In this document: in pieces, positions 9,018-18,352 of the stretch
Numbering within the stretch: the stretch's first letter is position 1
Layout of the letters: each line of letters starts with the position of its first letter
Assembly (NCBI RefSeq): GCF_037969875.1
Contig: NZ_CP150218.1
Coordinates: 2,046,001 to 2,110,000 of the forward strand
Direction of reading: 5' to 3'
Source of the DNA: Paenibacillus sp. FSL R7-0337
GTDB lineage: Bacteria > Bacillota > Bacilli > Paenibacillales > Paenibacillaceae
DNA: 64,000 bases
Notes under the pieces: generated by a model
Told to the model about the DNA's origin: nothing
What the model saw: the letters and a program-made list of their open reading frames with translations, nothing else
Databases searched by the model: none
Made by a program: the position numbers and the translations under genes

Positions 9018-9058
9018 AAAAGCAGCCATCCTCCCGGTAGCGGTGGATGGCTGCTTTT
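9018..9058. terminator. Bidirectional terminator between convergent genes
   Basis: Perfect 14-bp arms (AAAAGCAGCCATCC and its complement) enclose a 13-nt loop, with T-runs on both strands. It ends the 6819-9013 transcript on the plus strand and the 17192-9062 gene set on the minus strand. Confidence 0.88.
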
Positions 9059-9061
9059 GCC

Positions 9062-9868
9062 TCACAAATACACAAACGGCTCCCTGGCATCCACGAAGGT
9101 AACCGGAACCCCGTCCACCAGCGGCGCCAGCCACTGCGCCATATACTTCATGCCCCATTCCTCGGAGCGCTCGTGACCGATGACGATCATCGCCTTGTTC
9201 ATGCCCAGCATGGCCGCATCATTGATGTAAGCACATAAGGTCCACTCCGTAATGTCGCCGCAGACCATCACATCCAGATTCTTCTCCTGCATCAGCTCCA
9301 TCGGCATCTGCTCCCGGCCTAAGCCTAGACTACCGCCGCCGACAAGAATGCCAATACGGGAGCAGGCCGCTGCCGGATCGCCGACGATCTGGATCACCTT
9401 CATACCCAGCCGCTGCTTCAGGAAGCCGGCCAGCTCGCCCACGGTAGTCTCCTCGATCAGATATCCCCAGGCGTCCTTGTCGTCCAGCTTCTTATCCGCC
9501 CAATCCAGCTCCTTCAGCAGGCCGTCATAGATCCGGTCCGTATCCGCCAGATGCATATGGTCATGGAAGCGCCAGATCGTAATGCCGTGCTCCTCGATCA
9601 GCTTTTTTTTCGCCAGATATACCGGGTCCATCTGCAGCCAGTCCAGCGTATCGTTGCCGGTATAGTAGGTCGGCTCATGAGTGATAATCAGGTTGGCGCG
9701 AGCAGCAATAGCTTCCTTGATGACCTCCACCGTCGCCATGAACGTTGTGACAATCCCCGTGACCTCCATCTCTTCACTGCCGCTCGCCAGCACATCGCAG
9801 GTCTGCTCCAGCCTCCGTCCCCCGCAGCAATCGAGCAGAATCCGGTCAATCACCTCTTGCACTTTCAT
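9062..9868 (-). CDS. Nif3-like (YqfO / GTP cyclohydrolase I type 2 family) dinuclear-metal protein
   Basis: 269 residues. The metal ligands of the Nif3 fold are visible: ITHEPTYY near 72-79 (His), FHDHMHL near 102-108 (His pair) and GHERSEEWG in the C-terminal part (His, Glu). GGGSLGLG provides the glycine-rich turn. Family members bind two metals in a toroidal hexamer and have no settled general function. I start at the ATG at 9868 because AAAGGAGATGAG lies just upstream; the in-frame ATG at 9886 precedes the ribosome site. It begins only 20 bp after the permease stop at 9889, so it belongs to the transporter operon, which suggests it acts on the imported compound, although that link is only positional. 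Confidence 0.82.
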   Translation of the reverse strand: MKVQEVIDRILLDCCGGRRLEQTCDVLASGSEEMEVTGIVTTFMATVEVIKEAIAARANLIITHEPTYYTGNDTLDWLQMDPVYLAKKKLIEEHGITIWRFHDHMHLADTDRIYDGLLKELDWADKKLDDKDAWGYLIEETTVGELAGFLKQRLGMKVIQIVGDPAAACSRIGILVGGGSLGLGREQMPMELMQEKNLDVMVCGDITEWTLCAYINDAAMLGMNKAMIVIGHERSEEWGMKYMAQWLAPLVDGVPVTFVDAREPFVYL

Positions 9869-9888
9869 ACGCTCATCTCCTTTCATAT

Positions 9889-10782
9889 TTAGCCTTTGAC
9901 AGCTCCGATAACCACGCCGCGGGTCAGGTACTTCTGCATGAACGGCAGGACGAACAGCACCGGCACAATACCCAGCACCGCCATCGCCATCCGCACCGCT
10001 GTACTTGGCAGCGATACTGTGTCGGCTCCGAGCACACTCCCGGCCTGGCCGGAATTGAGGAACTGGATGTTGCTCATAAGCTGCATCAGCAGATTCTGAA
10101 TACCGTACAATTGCGGCTTAGATACAAAATATAACGCATTGATCCAGTCATTCCAATAGGCCAGGCCCATGAACATCCCGACCGTTGCCATGACCGGCAT
10201 GGACAGCGGAAGCATGATGCGGAAGAAGGTCCGCAGCTCCGAAGCACCGTCGATCTGGGCGGCTTCGATAATCTCCAGCGGCACATTATTCTTGAAGTAG
10301 TTACGGACCAGCAGGACGTTGAACCCGTTCGCCAGCAGATTGGGCAGGATCAGCGCCCACAGTGTGTTTTTGATATGGAAATACTGGGTCCACATGATGT
10401 ACGAAGGCACAATCCCCCCGCTGAACAGCATGGTGAAAAACACGACAAAGGCCAGCGTATTATGATATTTGAAATCAGACCGCGACATCGGATAAGCCAG
10501 CATGCTTGTTATAAGCAGTCCAATCGCGGTTCCAAGGATCGTCACCAGAAAGGAAACCCCGTATGCTCTGATGAAAATATACGCCGAGGACTTAATATAC
10601 CGGTACGCCTCCAGGCTGGTATGCTCCGGGAAGAAGCTATAACCGTTGCGAATCAGGGCCGTCTCCTCAGTGAACGAAGCAATTACAATCAGCAGGAAGG
10701 GCAAAAAAGCAAAAACCGTCAGCAGGATCATCACGACCGCAGAAAATACCGTAAACGCCCGTTCTCCTCTTGTTTGGATCAT
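9889..10782 (-). CDS. CUT1 sugar ABC transporter permease (YtcP/LplC type)
   Basis: 297 residues, six predicted membrane segments, beginning with a short cytoplasmic stretch and TM1 near 15-38. The EAA loop that docks to the ATPase is EAAQIDGASELRTFFRIMLP near 190-210. The C-terminus LTRGVVIGAVKG is typical of the LplC/YtcP side of the pair. It acts with 10795-11724 and the lipoprotein 11795-13336. AGGAGG precedes the ATG at 10782. There is no ATP-binding gene in the operon. Confidence 0.92.
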   Translation of the reverse strand: MIQTRGERAFTVFSAVVMILLTVFAFLPFLLIVIASFTEETALIRNGYSFFPEHTSLEAYRYIKSSAYIFIRAYGVSFLVTILGTAIGLLITSMLAYPMSRSDFKYHNTLAFVVFFTMLFSGGIVPSYIMWTQYFHIKNTLWALILPNLLANGFNVLLVRNYFKNNVPLEIIEAAQIDGASELRTFFRIMLPLSMPVMATVGMFMGLAYWNDWINALYFVSKPQLYGIQNLLMQLMSNIQFLNSGQAGSVLGADTVSLPSTAVRMAMAVLGIVPVLFVLPFMQKYLTRGVVIGAVKG

Positions 10783-10794
10783 CTGAATTTCCTC

Positions 10795-11724
10795 CTAGAA
10801 CAATGCGTTTTCTGGATTGACCTTCTTGACGATGGCATTGACCGTAAGCACAAGCGCAAAGCCGACCAGTGACTGATACAGACCGGCGGCGGCCGACATT
10901 CCGATATCATTGAGCTGCATCAAGGCGCGGTAGACATACGTATCAATCGTCTGGGTAGTGCTGTACAGCGCACCGGAGTTCATGGGCACCTGATAGAACA
11001 AGCCGAAGTCGGAGTTGAAAATCCGGCCCATCGACATCAGCACCAGCACAATAATGGTCGGCTTCAGCAGCGGCAGGGTAATCATGCGGATCTGCTTCAG
11101 TTTCCCGGCACCGTCGATTTTGGCCGACTCATAGATGCTCTTGTCAATTCCGGCAATCGAGGCAAAATAAACAATCGATCCGTAGCCTGCCGTCTTCCAG
11201 ATCTGAATCAGGACCAGCAGGTACGGCCAGTACTTCGCCTCCGAATACCAGTTGATCTCCGGTAGGCCGAGCGGCCGCAGAATCGAATGGTTCACGAACC
11301 CGCTGTCGGCATTCAGAAAAGCGAAGACGAGCAGCGAAAGCACGATCATCGAGATCAGATTCGGCAGAATCAGCCCGGTCATGAACAGCTTCGAATACAG
11401 CTTATTCAGCAACTCCGACATCAGAATGGCAATGATAATGGAGACTACGGTTCCAAGCGCGATGAACGCCAGGTTGTACAGCAGCGTATTGCGGGTCATA
11501 ATCCAGGCGTCACTGGTCTGGAAGAGAAAGGTGAAGTTCTTGAAGCCGATCCAGTCGCTGCCGAAGATGCCTTTGGCATAATTGACATCCTTGAAGGCGA
11601 TGAACACCCCGAACATAGGGAAATAGCTGTTAATGAGAAAATACAGCAGGCCTGGACCCGCGAGTATGAGGAGCGGCAATGTTTTTTTGAGCGGCTTGGA
11701 TGGGGACTTGCGTCTGGCAGTCAT
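10795..11724 (-). CDS. CUT1 sugar ABC transporter permease (LplB/YteP type)
   Basis: 309 residues with about six membrane segments. The opening PLLILAGPGLLYFLINSYFPMFGVFIAFKD is TM1 followed by the conserved periplasmic-side MFG-x-x-IAFKD sequence of LplB proteins (listed here in two parts: PLLILAGPGLLYF and MFGVFIAFKD). The EAA loop is ESAKIDGAGKLKQIRMITLP. It ends at FALVLTVNAIVKKVNPENALF. RBS GGAGGTGA precedes the ATG at 11724. Only 12 bp separate it from the second permease. Confidence 0.92.
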   Translation of the reverse strand: MTARRKSPSKPLKKTLPLLILAGPGLLYFLINSYFPMFGVFIAFKDVNYAKGIFGSDWIGFKNFTFLFQTSDAWIMTRNTLLYNLAFIALGTVVSIIIAILMSELLNKLYSKLFMTGLILPNLISMIVLSLLVFAFLNADSGFVNHSILRPLGLPEINWYSEAKYWPYLLVLIQIWKTAGYGSIVYFASIAGIDKSIYESAKIDGAGKLKQIRMITLPLLKPTIIVLVLMSMGRIFNSDFGLFYQVPMNSGALYSTTQTIDTYVYRALMQLNDIGMSAAAGLYQSLVGFALVLTVNAIVKKVNPENALF

Positions 11725-11794
11725 GCCGGTTCACCTCCATGGCCGGGGGCAGAGCCTCAGTTACCGCTCCGCCCACAGCATATTCATATAATAA

Positions 11795-13336
11795 TTATTG
11801 CTTTTGCGCGGCAAGCCACGCATCCAGTTGCTGCTGCTTGCTGTCAATAATAGCCTCTGCACCGGCATCCTTCAGCGCACTGATGAATTTCGGGATGATG
11901 GTCTCCGGGTCCACCGATCCGCTGACGAGTGCCGGCAGGAACTGGCTGACCACGTTATTCACAGCGCTAATCTGCGTCTTCACTTGACCCTGATCGAAAA
12001 TGAAGCCGAAATACGGTGATCTTGCGGTATCCTTATTCTCCTTCAGCTTCAGCTCGACATCCGACCAGTCAATTCCCTCCAGCTGATACTGGAGCGATTC
12101 GGAGCCTACGATCCCTGAGCTGAGCATGGCTGTATAAGGCACCGTATTGGCGTCCATGCCTTCCGGGAATTTCACATGATGCTCATCTACCTTGAGGTAA
12201 TCCTCCCCTTCGATTCCGAAGAGAATAGTGTTAATCAGCTCTTTGTCGGTGTAGAGCAGGTTCAGGAACTTCACAGCGGCCTCCGTCTCTTTCGAGGTGC
12301 TGGAGACCATCCAGGTTACCGAGTTCACGGCGCTTGTATCGAAGTAAAATGGGGCGATGCGCTTGGTCTCAATATTTTTGCCGACCTGCGCACTCAGCTG
12401 CTTGCCAACCTCCATGCCGCTGTAGCCGCCCAGGAATGAGAAACCGCGCCCGGAGGACACCATCTCCATGGCTGTGATCGTCGTAGTTGCGGTATCCTTC
12501 TGCAGATACCCGGCGTCGAACCAGTCTCTCATCATCTGAATCCCGTTCTTAAAGACATCCGATTCGTAGAAGTTAACGACCTTGCCGTTGTCACCGATCA
12601 CGACGCCGACTCCGGTGGTATCAGTCAGGTAATCCACTTTGCTTGCACCCTTCATCCAGTTCACAAGTCCCGTATCCGTCGGATTCACGTTGATCGGGCC
12701 AAATGGAACCACATCCGGCAGCTTCTGCTTCACCGCACCGAACACGGCAGGCAGATCCTCTACCGATTGGATGGAGTCTGCTGCTACGCCCGCCTCTGCG
12801 AGCATATCCGCGTTATAGATGATATTGGTCGGCAGCGCCATCCCTTTATTCACAGGAATGCCGTAGATATGTCCGTCCATCGTGGTGGTTTTGAGAATAT
12901 CCGGCCCGAAATCCTTGTCCAGAATGGCTGTCAGCTCTTTACCGTGTTCAGGAAGCAGCTCTTCGAGCGGGGCCACCTGGCTCTTGGATACATAGTTGGA
13001 GAATTGTCCGAGGGTGGTGAAGACATCCATCTTCTCCCCGCTCTGGAGCGCAAGATTGACCTTCTGGGCGTAATCTGCCGGGCCGAAGAGACGGAAGTCC
13101 ACCTTCACCCCGATCTTCGCGGTAGTAATTGCATTGATGGCCTCGGTCACCTTGCTGAGATCATCGGGAATCCGGTTGAAGGAGGGCAGTGCGAATACAA
13201 TCTCAGCCACCTTGGCCTTAGCTTCCGTATCCCCGGAATTCTTGGACGATGTATTGGAATTTCCGCCGCAGGCGGAGAGCAGCGAACCGCAGATTACCAT
13301 GGACAGCAGCAGTGAACCTAACCCCTTGTTCTTCAT
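11795..13336 (-). CDS. Extracellular sugar-binding lipoprotein of a CUT1 ABC transporter
   Basis: The ~514-residue binding protein has a lipoprotein signal with lipobox LLSAC at about 19-23, followed by a Ser/Asn-rich tether. The body has the family-1 solute-binding pattern (IYGIPVNKGMALPTNIIYNADML, in two blocks IYGIPVNKG and IIYNADML, and WMVSSTSKETEAAVKFLN as WMVSSTSKETEAAVKF). The length of ~515 is typical of the LipO/YtcQ group that works with LplB/YtcP permeases. Four ATG or ATA codons crowd the start; I prefer the ATG at 13336, ten bases after AGGAGG, but 13342 is possible. It sits downstream of its sensor kinase/response regulator pair. The substrate is unknown, probably an oligosaccharide. 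Confidence 0.9.
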   Translation of the reverse strand: MKNKGLGSLLLSMVICGSLLSACGGNSNTSSKNSGDTEAKAKVAEIVFALPSFNRIPDDLSKVTEAINAITTAKIGVKVDFRLFGPADYAQKVNLALQSGEKMDVFTTLGQFSNYVSKSQVAPLEELLPEHGKELTAILDKDFGPDILKTTTMDGHIYGIPVNKGMALPTNIIYNADMLAEAGVAADSIQSVEDLPAVFGAVKQKLPDVVPFGPINVNPTDTGLVNWMKGASKVDYLTDTTGVGVVIGDNGKVVNFYESDVFKNGIQMMRDWFDAGYLQKDTATTTITAMEMVSSGRGFSFLGGYSGMEVGKQLSAQVGKNIETKRIAPFYFDTSAVNSVTWMVSSTSKETEAAVKFLNLLYTDKELINTILFGIEGEDYLKVDEHHVKFPEGMDANTVPYTAMLSSGIVGSESLQYQLEGIDWSDVELKLKENKDTARSPYFGFIFDQGQVKTQISAVNNVVSQFLPALVSGSVDPETIIPKFISALKDAGAEAIIDSKQQQLDAWLAAQKQ

Positions 13337-13876
13337 TATCATCATGCCTCCTGTTCTGTATTTACACTCTCATTGTACCGGCCCTGGAGGGGGGCGGGCT
13401 TTCAATAATACGGGCTGTTTTTATAAAAAACCGCACTGGGCGGGTGGTGAGGATTCTCGGCTCTGTATTGCTAATTAGTTCTCTGGGGGACGGCGGCAGA
13501 ACGCCCGGCCTTGGCAAACAAACAAGTGGAAAAACGTATTCTAATTTCTCCATTTCTTCTAAAGTTACCTCAACAAGTGGAAAAATAGCATCTAATATTA
13601 GCATTTTCTCTGCTTTGCCGGAATTATGTCTAATTAAGTGTTGTTTATCCAACTAATCCTCCGTCAGCGTTCATACGTTCGGCAACAGGTGTATAAAATC
13701 CAACTAAATTCTGCGCAGGAGCAACCTTCTCCTAGTTCCCTTAACATAGTTTCCAGCACCTCCAGTCAGTCAACCAGCAGGATGCTGCGCACCTTAGGCA
13801 CGATACCTGCCTGCTCAGCAAGAAGCCCCGCCTCCGGTAGGAGATACGGAGCTTCCTAATGGTATCATTGTCATAA
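13337..13876. other. 540-bp intergenic region between binding protein and response regulator
   Basis: It holds a GC-rich hairpin just downstream of the response regulator (about 13822-13855, arms GAAG/CTTC with CTCCG/CGGAG inside, no T-run) and a 51-nt-spaced repeat array (13521-13707). A TACAAT box close to the binding-protein start could be a -10, but no matching -35 is visible. Confidence 0.6.
13521..13707. repeat. 51-nt-spaced intergenic repeat array (four segments)
   Basis: Segments of about 24 nt beginning AACAAGTGGAAAAA (13521), AACAAGTGGAAAAA (13572), TTAAGTGTTGTTTATCCAAC (about 13633) and AACAGGTGTATAAAATCCAA (13684). The shared AAGTG/AGGTG anchor recurs at 13524, 13575, 13636 and 13687, that is at steps of 51, 61 and 51. 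Confidence 0.75.
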
Positions 13877-15472
13877 CTATAGGGCGGATTTATGCTTGGA
13901 GCGATAGGCTGCCGGGGTTTCGCCTGTCCATTTTTTGAATACCGTGGAGAAATAAGAGAGGGTATCGAAGCCGGTATCCATCGCAATCTCTCCGATGCTC
14001 GCTGTGCTCTCCACCAGCCTCTGCTTCGCCGCTCTGATCCGGCAGTCGTTCAGGTACTCCTTCACAGTCTGGCCGGTCCCGTTCTTGAACACCTTGGCCA
14101 AATAATCCGCGGTCAGATATACGCTGGCTGCAACATCCTCCCGGCTCAGATCCTGGGTGTAGTGCTCTTGAATGAACCTTTTGGCCCGCTCGACCACTCC
14201 TTCAGACTGCAGCACCTCCTTGATGGAATCCACCGTCTTGTCCGTCAGCGCTTGCGCCCATTTCATGAAGTCGAACACACTGCTCTCTGCATCCTGTGTC
14301 AATTGCTGGCTGAGCTCGCCCTCGAAGAGCCGGTGCGCCTGAATGTGGTGCCGCGCAAGCAGCGAATAGACCACCTGAAGCAGGTCCTCGCGGATCGAAT
14401 GGAGCGTGGCCGCATCCAGCTTGTTCAGACTCGTCAGCAGCTCCAGTTCTTTCTTGAGCCGGTTCACAATCTGCGCCTTCTCCTTCTGGACGAACAGCAA
14501 GGTGAACAGCTCCGTATCCAGGGAGAACCGCTCGGTCAGATCCACATGGAAGGGCTTACTCGGCAAATGCAGCTTGCCCCGGAAAATAATATTCGACTCG
14601 TCCGCCTGCTCCAGCTCCGTCTTCAGCTGCGCCAGGCGGGAGATCGCCGCAGGCTCACTGAAGTAACAGGTAGCCGTACATTTCAGATACAGCCTGGACA
14701 GCCGGATGATCTCTCCGGCACCCGCCTCCAGCTCCTTCATATCCGCCGGACTCTCGGCAATGATCGCATTGTAGAATACTTTATCGACCTGATAAGCAAT
14801 TATACGTCCGCTGCCCACCCGGCTGCTAAGAATTTCAGAGACCAGATTCGAGAGGGCGTAATGAAAGATGCTCTCATCCCATTCCCGTTCAATCTGGGAG
14901 CGGGGAACGCTTACCAGCAGAAGCCTATACTCCGCATGCACCTGAACTGCCAGCTCCCGCTTCTGCACCTCACTCTGGATCAGCTGGGGCCGGGGAGAGA
15001 TCGTCGCCGTCAGCACATCACTCCAGAAGCTGCGTTCTATCAGATCCTGGTTCTTCAGCCACGCATGGCCCAGCTTGCTGTATTCGCCTAGCATGACTTT
15101 GTTCTTCAACGTATCCATAGACTTACGCAGCGCTGCCTCCAGCTCCTGCTTGTCCAGCGGCTTGACCAGATACGAGTCGGCGTCATACGAGATCGCCTTG
15201 GAGGCGAAGGTGAAGCTCTCATGACAGGTCAGGAAGATGAATCCGCCTTCATAATGACGGTCTCTGGCCCACTTGATCATATCAATGCCCGACCCGCGCG
15301 GCATTTCAATATCGCAAATCATCAGATCCGGCTCACCGTTCTCGAATAGTTGCTTCGCATCCTGTATATTATGGGCGGTGAGCACTTCCGTAATTCCGAA
15401 TTCCTCCCAATTCACGATGCTGCGCAGCGCTTCAACTGTAGGAATATCATCGTCAATCAGCATACAACGCAT
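13877..15472 (-). CDS. AraC-type response regulator (YesN family)
   Basis: 531 residues. The receiver domain (1-120) shows the acidic pair DDD at 8-10, phospho-acceptor Asp in MICDIEMPRGSG near 55, and the KPLD lysine near 105. A long central region (about 150-420) of unknown fold follows. The C-terminus has two AraC helix-turn-helix motifs, DLSREDVAASVYLTADYLAK and SIGEIAMDTGFDTLSYFSTV, ending in GETPAAYR. It starts 1-2 bp from the sensor kinase 15474-17192, with which it is clearly paired, and probably activates the transporter operon 13336-9062 just downstream. Confidence 0.93.
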   Translation of the reverse strand: MRCMLIDDDIPTVEALRSIVNWEEFGITEVLTAHNIQDAKQLFENGEPDLMICDIEMPRGSGIDMIKWARDRHYEGGFIFLTCHESFTFASKAISYDADSYLVKPLDKQELEAALRKSMDTLKNKVMLGEYSKLGHAWLKNQDLIERSFWSDVLTATISPRPQLIQSEVQKRELAVQVHAEYRLLLVSVPRSQIEREWDESIFHYALSNLVSEILSSRVGSGRIIAYQVDKVFYNAIIAESPADMKELEAGAGEIIRLSRLYLKCTATCYFSEPAAISRLAQLKTELEQADESNIIFRGKLHLPSKPFHVDLTERFSLDTELFTLLFVQKEKAQIVNRLKKELELLTSLNKLDAATLHSIREDLLQVVYSLLARHHIQAHRLFEGELSQQLTQDAESSVFDFMKWAQALTDKTVDSIKEVLQSEGVVERAKRFIQEHYTQDLSREDVAASVYLTADYLAKVFKNGTGQTVKEYLNDCRIRAAKQRLVESTASIGEIAMDTGFDTLSYFSTVFKKWTGETPAAYRSKHKSAL

Positions 15473-15473
15473 A

Positions 15474-17192
15474 TTATCCTCCCTCTAAGCCGGGCTGGCT
15501 CCATTCCGTTGGCTTCACTGGAATCCACAGTTCAACCCTGGCACCTGTAGACTGGTTGTTGGACAGCTTAAGCAGATCCTCCCGTTTGTAGAGCAGTCTG
15601 AGGGTCTTGCGGATATTAGCAATGCCCACTCTGCCTCCATCCTCCCCTGCCTCTTCGCGCTCCGGCTGATCCAGCCATTCAGAAGCGAAGCCTGCCCCGT
15701 TATCTTCTATTACAATGCTGACAAATGAACTATCGTCCCGCTGCTCCATCCGCACCCTGATGAAAATAGACAGCAGCTCCTGAACGAACATAGCATGCTT
15801 GAACGTATTCTCCACAAAGGTCTGAATCATGAACTGCGGAACCGGCACCTGCCGCGCTTCCTCCTGGATCTCGATCATGAAAAAAATCTGTTCAGGATAA
15901 CGGATCTCCTGCATCCGGATATAATTCTCAGTATGCCGGATCTCCTCCTCCATCGTCACTTCCATCAGCCCCCCTCTGAACATATACCGGAGATGCTCGG
16001 AGAGGCAGTGGATCAGCCGGCGAATCTCCTCGTTTTTATTCTGATAGCTTAAGCTGGTGATCGTTGAGATCGCATTCAGGAAAAAATGGGGCCGGATCTG
16101 CATCTGCAGATACTTGATCTCGGCGCGGCTGATCTCGATCTGTTCTTCATAGGACTGAATCTTCAGATCCTTGATCTCACTGACCATGGACTCCAGCGCA
16201 TGGAACAGCTTCAAGAATTCCAGAGAGTAGGGGGTATTCTGCGGAATCTGGTATTCCAGCTGCCCCTGTTCAACCGCCTTCGCCGCCTTCACCAGCTCCA
16301 GAATCGGCCTCAGTACATCCCTCGTCAGGAATCTCAGCACCAGCGGTACCACAATGACCGAGAGAACTGCCAGCAGGGCGATCCCCCACTGAATCAGCTT
16401 CAGACCCGAGAACAGACTGCCCTTGGCAACCATTTGGGTCATCTGCCCGAACTCGCCGATCGGTTCAGATACAATCAGGTAATCCCGCTTATATTGCCTG
16501 CTTAAGCTCTCAAGCGTCGTCTCTCCCTCCTGCAGAGAGATATTACTCGCTGCCAGTATAGTTCCCTTCGAATCACTGAGCACATACCGGTTCTGATCAT
16601 TGCCTCCCCTGTCGACCATGGCCAGCAGCGTGTCCGCTTTCACCAGCGTTCCGAAGCTGACCTCTGAATAAGTAATATATTTGAACAAGTACGACTCGCC
16701 GCGGATCTGGAAGACCTTCCATTCCCCGCTATGTTCTGCCGGAGCCGTACTGAATTTATGCATATTAATAAAATCCACCAGAGCCAGCTTATCCTCCGAT
16801 TGAATCCGGCGGTTGAACTGCTCCAGCACCAGCTCATCCGAGAGCCTGATGAACATGCCGTCGCTCGAATTATCGCCTGCTATTTTTGCTTGCAGGCTAT
16901 TCTTGAGCTGCTGGACCCTGAAATACCGGCTGTTCTCATCCATCCCCGCCGAATTCACGGCGGCATCCACGTTATGGTCGAATACCTCTATGAGGTCCTT
17001 GGAGAAATTGTTGAAATTATTATGAATATTGGCCTGATAGAGGGCCAGTGTATTACGCGAGCTAGTCAGAGCATTGCTCCGCACAACCTCCAGGGAGTAG
17101 ATATTACTCAGAACAAGGATGGACAGCAGGATCGCAAGAATCACTGTCATCTGCAACGAAAATTTGAACACGATACTGTTGGTTCGGATCAT
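15474..17192 (-). CDS. Membrane sensor histidine kinase (YesM family)
   Basis: 572 residues. TM1 is at about 10-32, an extracellular sensor region spans about 33-285, TM2 is near 290-310 and a HAMP domain follows. The His_kinase domain has MQIRPHFFLNAISTITSL with the phospho-acceptor histidine, and the ATP-binding domain shows the N box, EDNGAGF and VGIANIRKTL. Kinases of this group sense extracellular sugars, often with the binding protein, and phosphorylate an AraC-type regulator. RBS GGAAGAGGCGGGG precedes the ATG at 17192. The next gene, 15472-13877, is the partner. Confidence 0.93.
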   Translation of the reverse strand: MIRTNSIVFKFSLQMTVILAILLSILVLSNIYSLEVVRSNALTSSRNTLALYQANIHNNFNNFSKDLIEVFDHNVDAAVNSAGMDENSRYFRVQQLKNSLQAKIAGDNSSDGMFIRLSDELVLEQFNRRIQSEDKLALVDFINMHKFSTAPAEHSGEWKVFQIRGESYLFKYITYSEVSFGTLVKADTLLAMVDRGGNDQNRYVLSDSKGTILAASNISLQEGETTLESLSRQYKRDYLIVSEPIGEFGQMTQMVAKGSLFSGLKLIQWGIALLAVLSVIVVPLVLRFLTRDVLRPILELVKAAKAVEQGQLEYQIPQNTPYSLEFLKLFHALESMVSEIKDLKIQSYEEQIEISRAEIKYLQMQIRPHFFLNAISTITSLSYQNKNEEIRRLIHCLSEHLRYMFRGGLMEVTMEEEIRHTENYIRMQEIRYPEQIFFMIEIQEEARQVPVPQFMIQTFVENTFKHAMFVQELLSIFIRVRMEQRDDSSFVSIVIEDNGAGFASEWLDQPEREEAGEDGGRVGIANIRKTLRLLYKREDLLKLSNNQSTGARVELWIPVKPTEWSQPGLEGG

Positions 17193-17302
17193 CCCCGCCT
17201 CTTCCTTTCCCCGGAATTCAGCACGCCCCTGAGCCGTTACCTTCTTAGGCCAGACCCAGGGGCGTATAAGTATGCAATTTGCGGTTATATAAGCTGAAAA
17301 AA

Positions 17303-17529
17303 TGAACTTAAAGCTCTGTCGTCCTACGGTGAATATTTGGACTTCCGGCCGCTGTTGTCCCCAGATTTCTTGATTTTAACCGCTAATCGCGGTAGAAATC
17401 CGGTGACAGCTGATGCTTCCGAAGCGAGCTTTCCTACGGAAAGCTTTCAGGCGGACGCTAACGCTCCTACAGTTCCAAAATTCCCCTCCGCTTCTTTTTG
17501 CTTTTCGTTATTTTCTTAAGCGCTTCTTA
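17303..17529. repeat. Dispersed intergenic repeat, copy B
   Basis: This second copy of the element at 6143-6370 is about 90% alike by eye over its whole length, including CTTTCCTACGGAAAGCTTTC and the closing CGCTTCTT. It lies between the sensor kinase and the esterase operon end. Its internal palindromes may help terminate the esterase transcript, since no classical terminator is visible there. Confidence 0.85.
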
Positions 17530-17534
17530 GAAAA

Positions 17535-18326
17535 TCAATTAACCGCCCAGTCCAGCGCAGCTTCGATATGCTTATCCCAGTACACCCAGTTATGGTCGCC
17601 CGGGCCCTCTTCATAGTAATGGGCAGCCTGCTCGCTGTCCAGGAACTGATGGAACCGGCGGTTCACATCCAGCAGCATATCCTCGGTTCCGCAAGCCATG
17701 TACAGCTCCGGCAGGGCAAGTCCCTGCGCCTTCACATCACGCACCAGCTGCTCGGGGTCCTTGTCGCTGCCGAGCAGCTTACTCAGATCGCCGAAGACGC
17801 TGGCATAGTAGGAATAACTGGCAATTCCGTCTTTATAGTCTGGGGCAATATTGGCTACTCTATACGGAATTAAGGCCGAGGATAAGGCGATGATCCGGCC
17901 GAAGCGCTCCGCGTATTTCAGGCCGTTGCGGATCGCACCGTACCCGCCCATCGACAAGCCGCCGATCCAGGTATCCTCTCTGGCTGCTGATAGCGGGAAC
18001 AGCTTGCGGGTGAAGTCTACCAGCTCCCTGCCGATATACTCACCGTAATATTCTTCCCTAAGCTCATCATTGACATAGAAGCGGTTCTCCCCGGCCGGCA
18101 TGAATACTGCCACCTGATGCCTGTCTGCCAGCTCCCTGATCCTGGAGAAGTTCAGCCAGTCGTTCTGGCTGCCGGAGAAGCCGTGCAGCAGATAGAGCGA
18201 TCTCAAGGGCTGACCGGACCAGGCCGGCAGTCCCCAGCCCTCCGGCAGATCCACCGGCAATATGGCCTGGATCGTGACCTCCCGCTTCAGACTTGCCGAG
18301 AACAGGCTGATTTGCATTGTAGCCAT
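17535..18326 (-). CDS. Alpha/beta-hydrolase esterase (EstA / esterase D type)
   Basis: 264 residues. The nucleophile elbow GLSMGG places Ser125, and LLHGFSGSQNDW near 47-58 forms the oxyanion-hole strand. The C-terminal GPGDHNWVYWDKHIEAALDW carries the catalytic His, the pattern of the tributyrin-esterase / S-formylglutathione-hydrolase-like family. Known relatives remove acetyl, feruloyl or other acyl groups. No signal peptide is visible, so it acts in the cytoplasm. I start at the third ATG (18326), six bases after AAGGGGGA. It lies 26 bp below sucrose phosphorylase in the same operon, suggesting that the substrate is an acylated form of the sugar being phosphorolysed. Confidence 0.88.
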   Translation of the reverse strand: MATMQISLFSASLKREVTIQAILPVDLPEGWGLPAWSGQPLRSLYLLHGFSGSQNDWLNFSRIRELADRHQVAVFMPAGENRFYVNDELREEYYGEYIGRELVDFTRKLFPLSAAREDTWIGGLSMGGYGAIRNGLKYAERFGRIIALSSALIPYRVANIAPDYKDGIASYSYYASVFGDLSKLLGSDKDPEQLVRDVKAQGLALPELYMACGTEDMLLDVNRRFHQFLDSEQAAHYYEEGPGDHNWVYWDKHIEAALDWAVN

Positions 18327-18352
18327 CATCATTCCCCCTTAACGAATTAGAA

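Noticed and set aside
13521-13707. CRISPR array
   Set aside because: The repeats are degenerate, mixed in orientation and only two to four per locus, and no cas gene is present.
13892-15091. Long plus-strand open frame (399 codons) opposite the response regulator
   Set aside because: It lies wholly antisense to a gene with clear receiver and AraC motifs, has low-complexity Leu/Arg/Gln-rich composition and no ribosome site. Many similar antisense frames occur opposite the other GC-rich genes.
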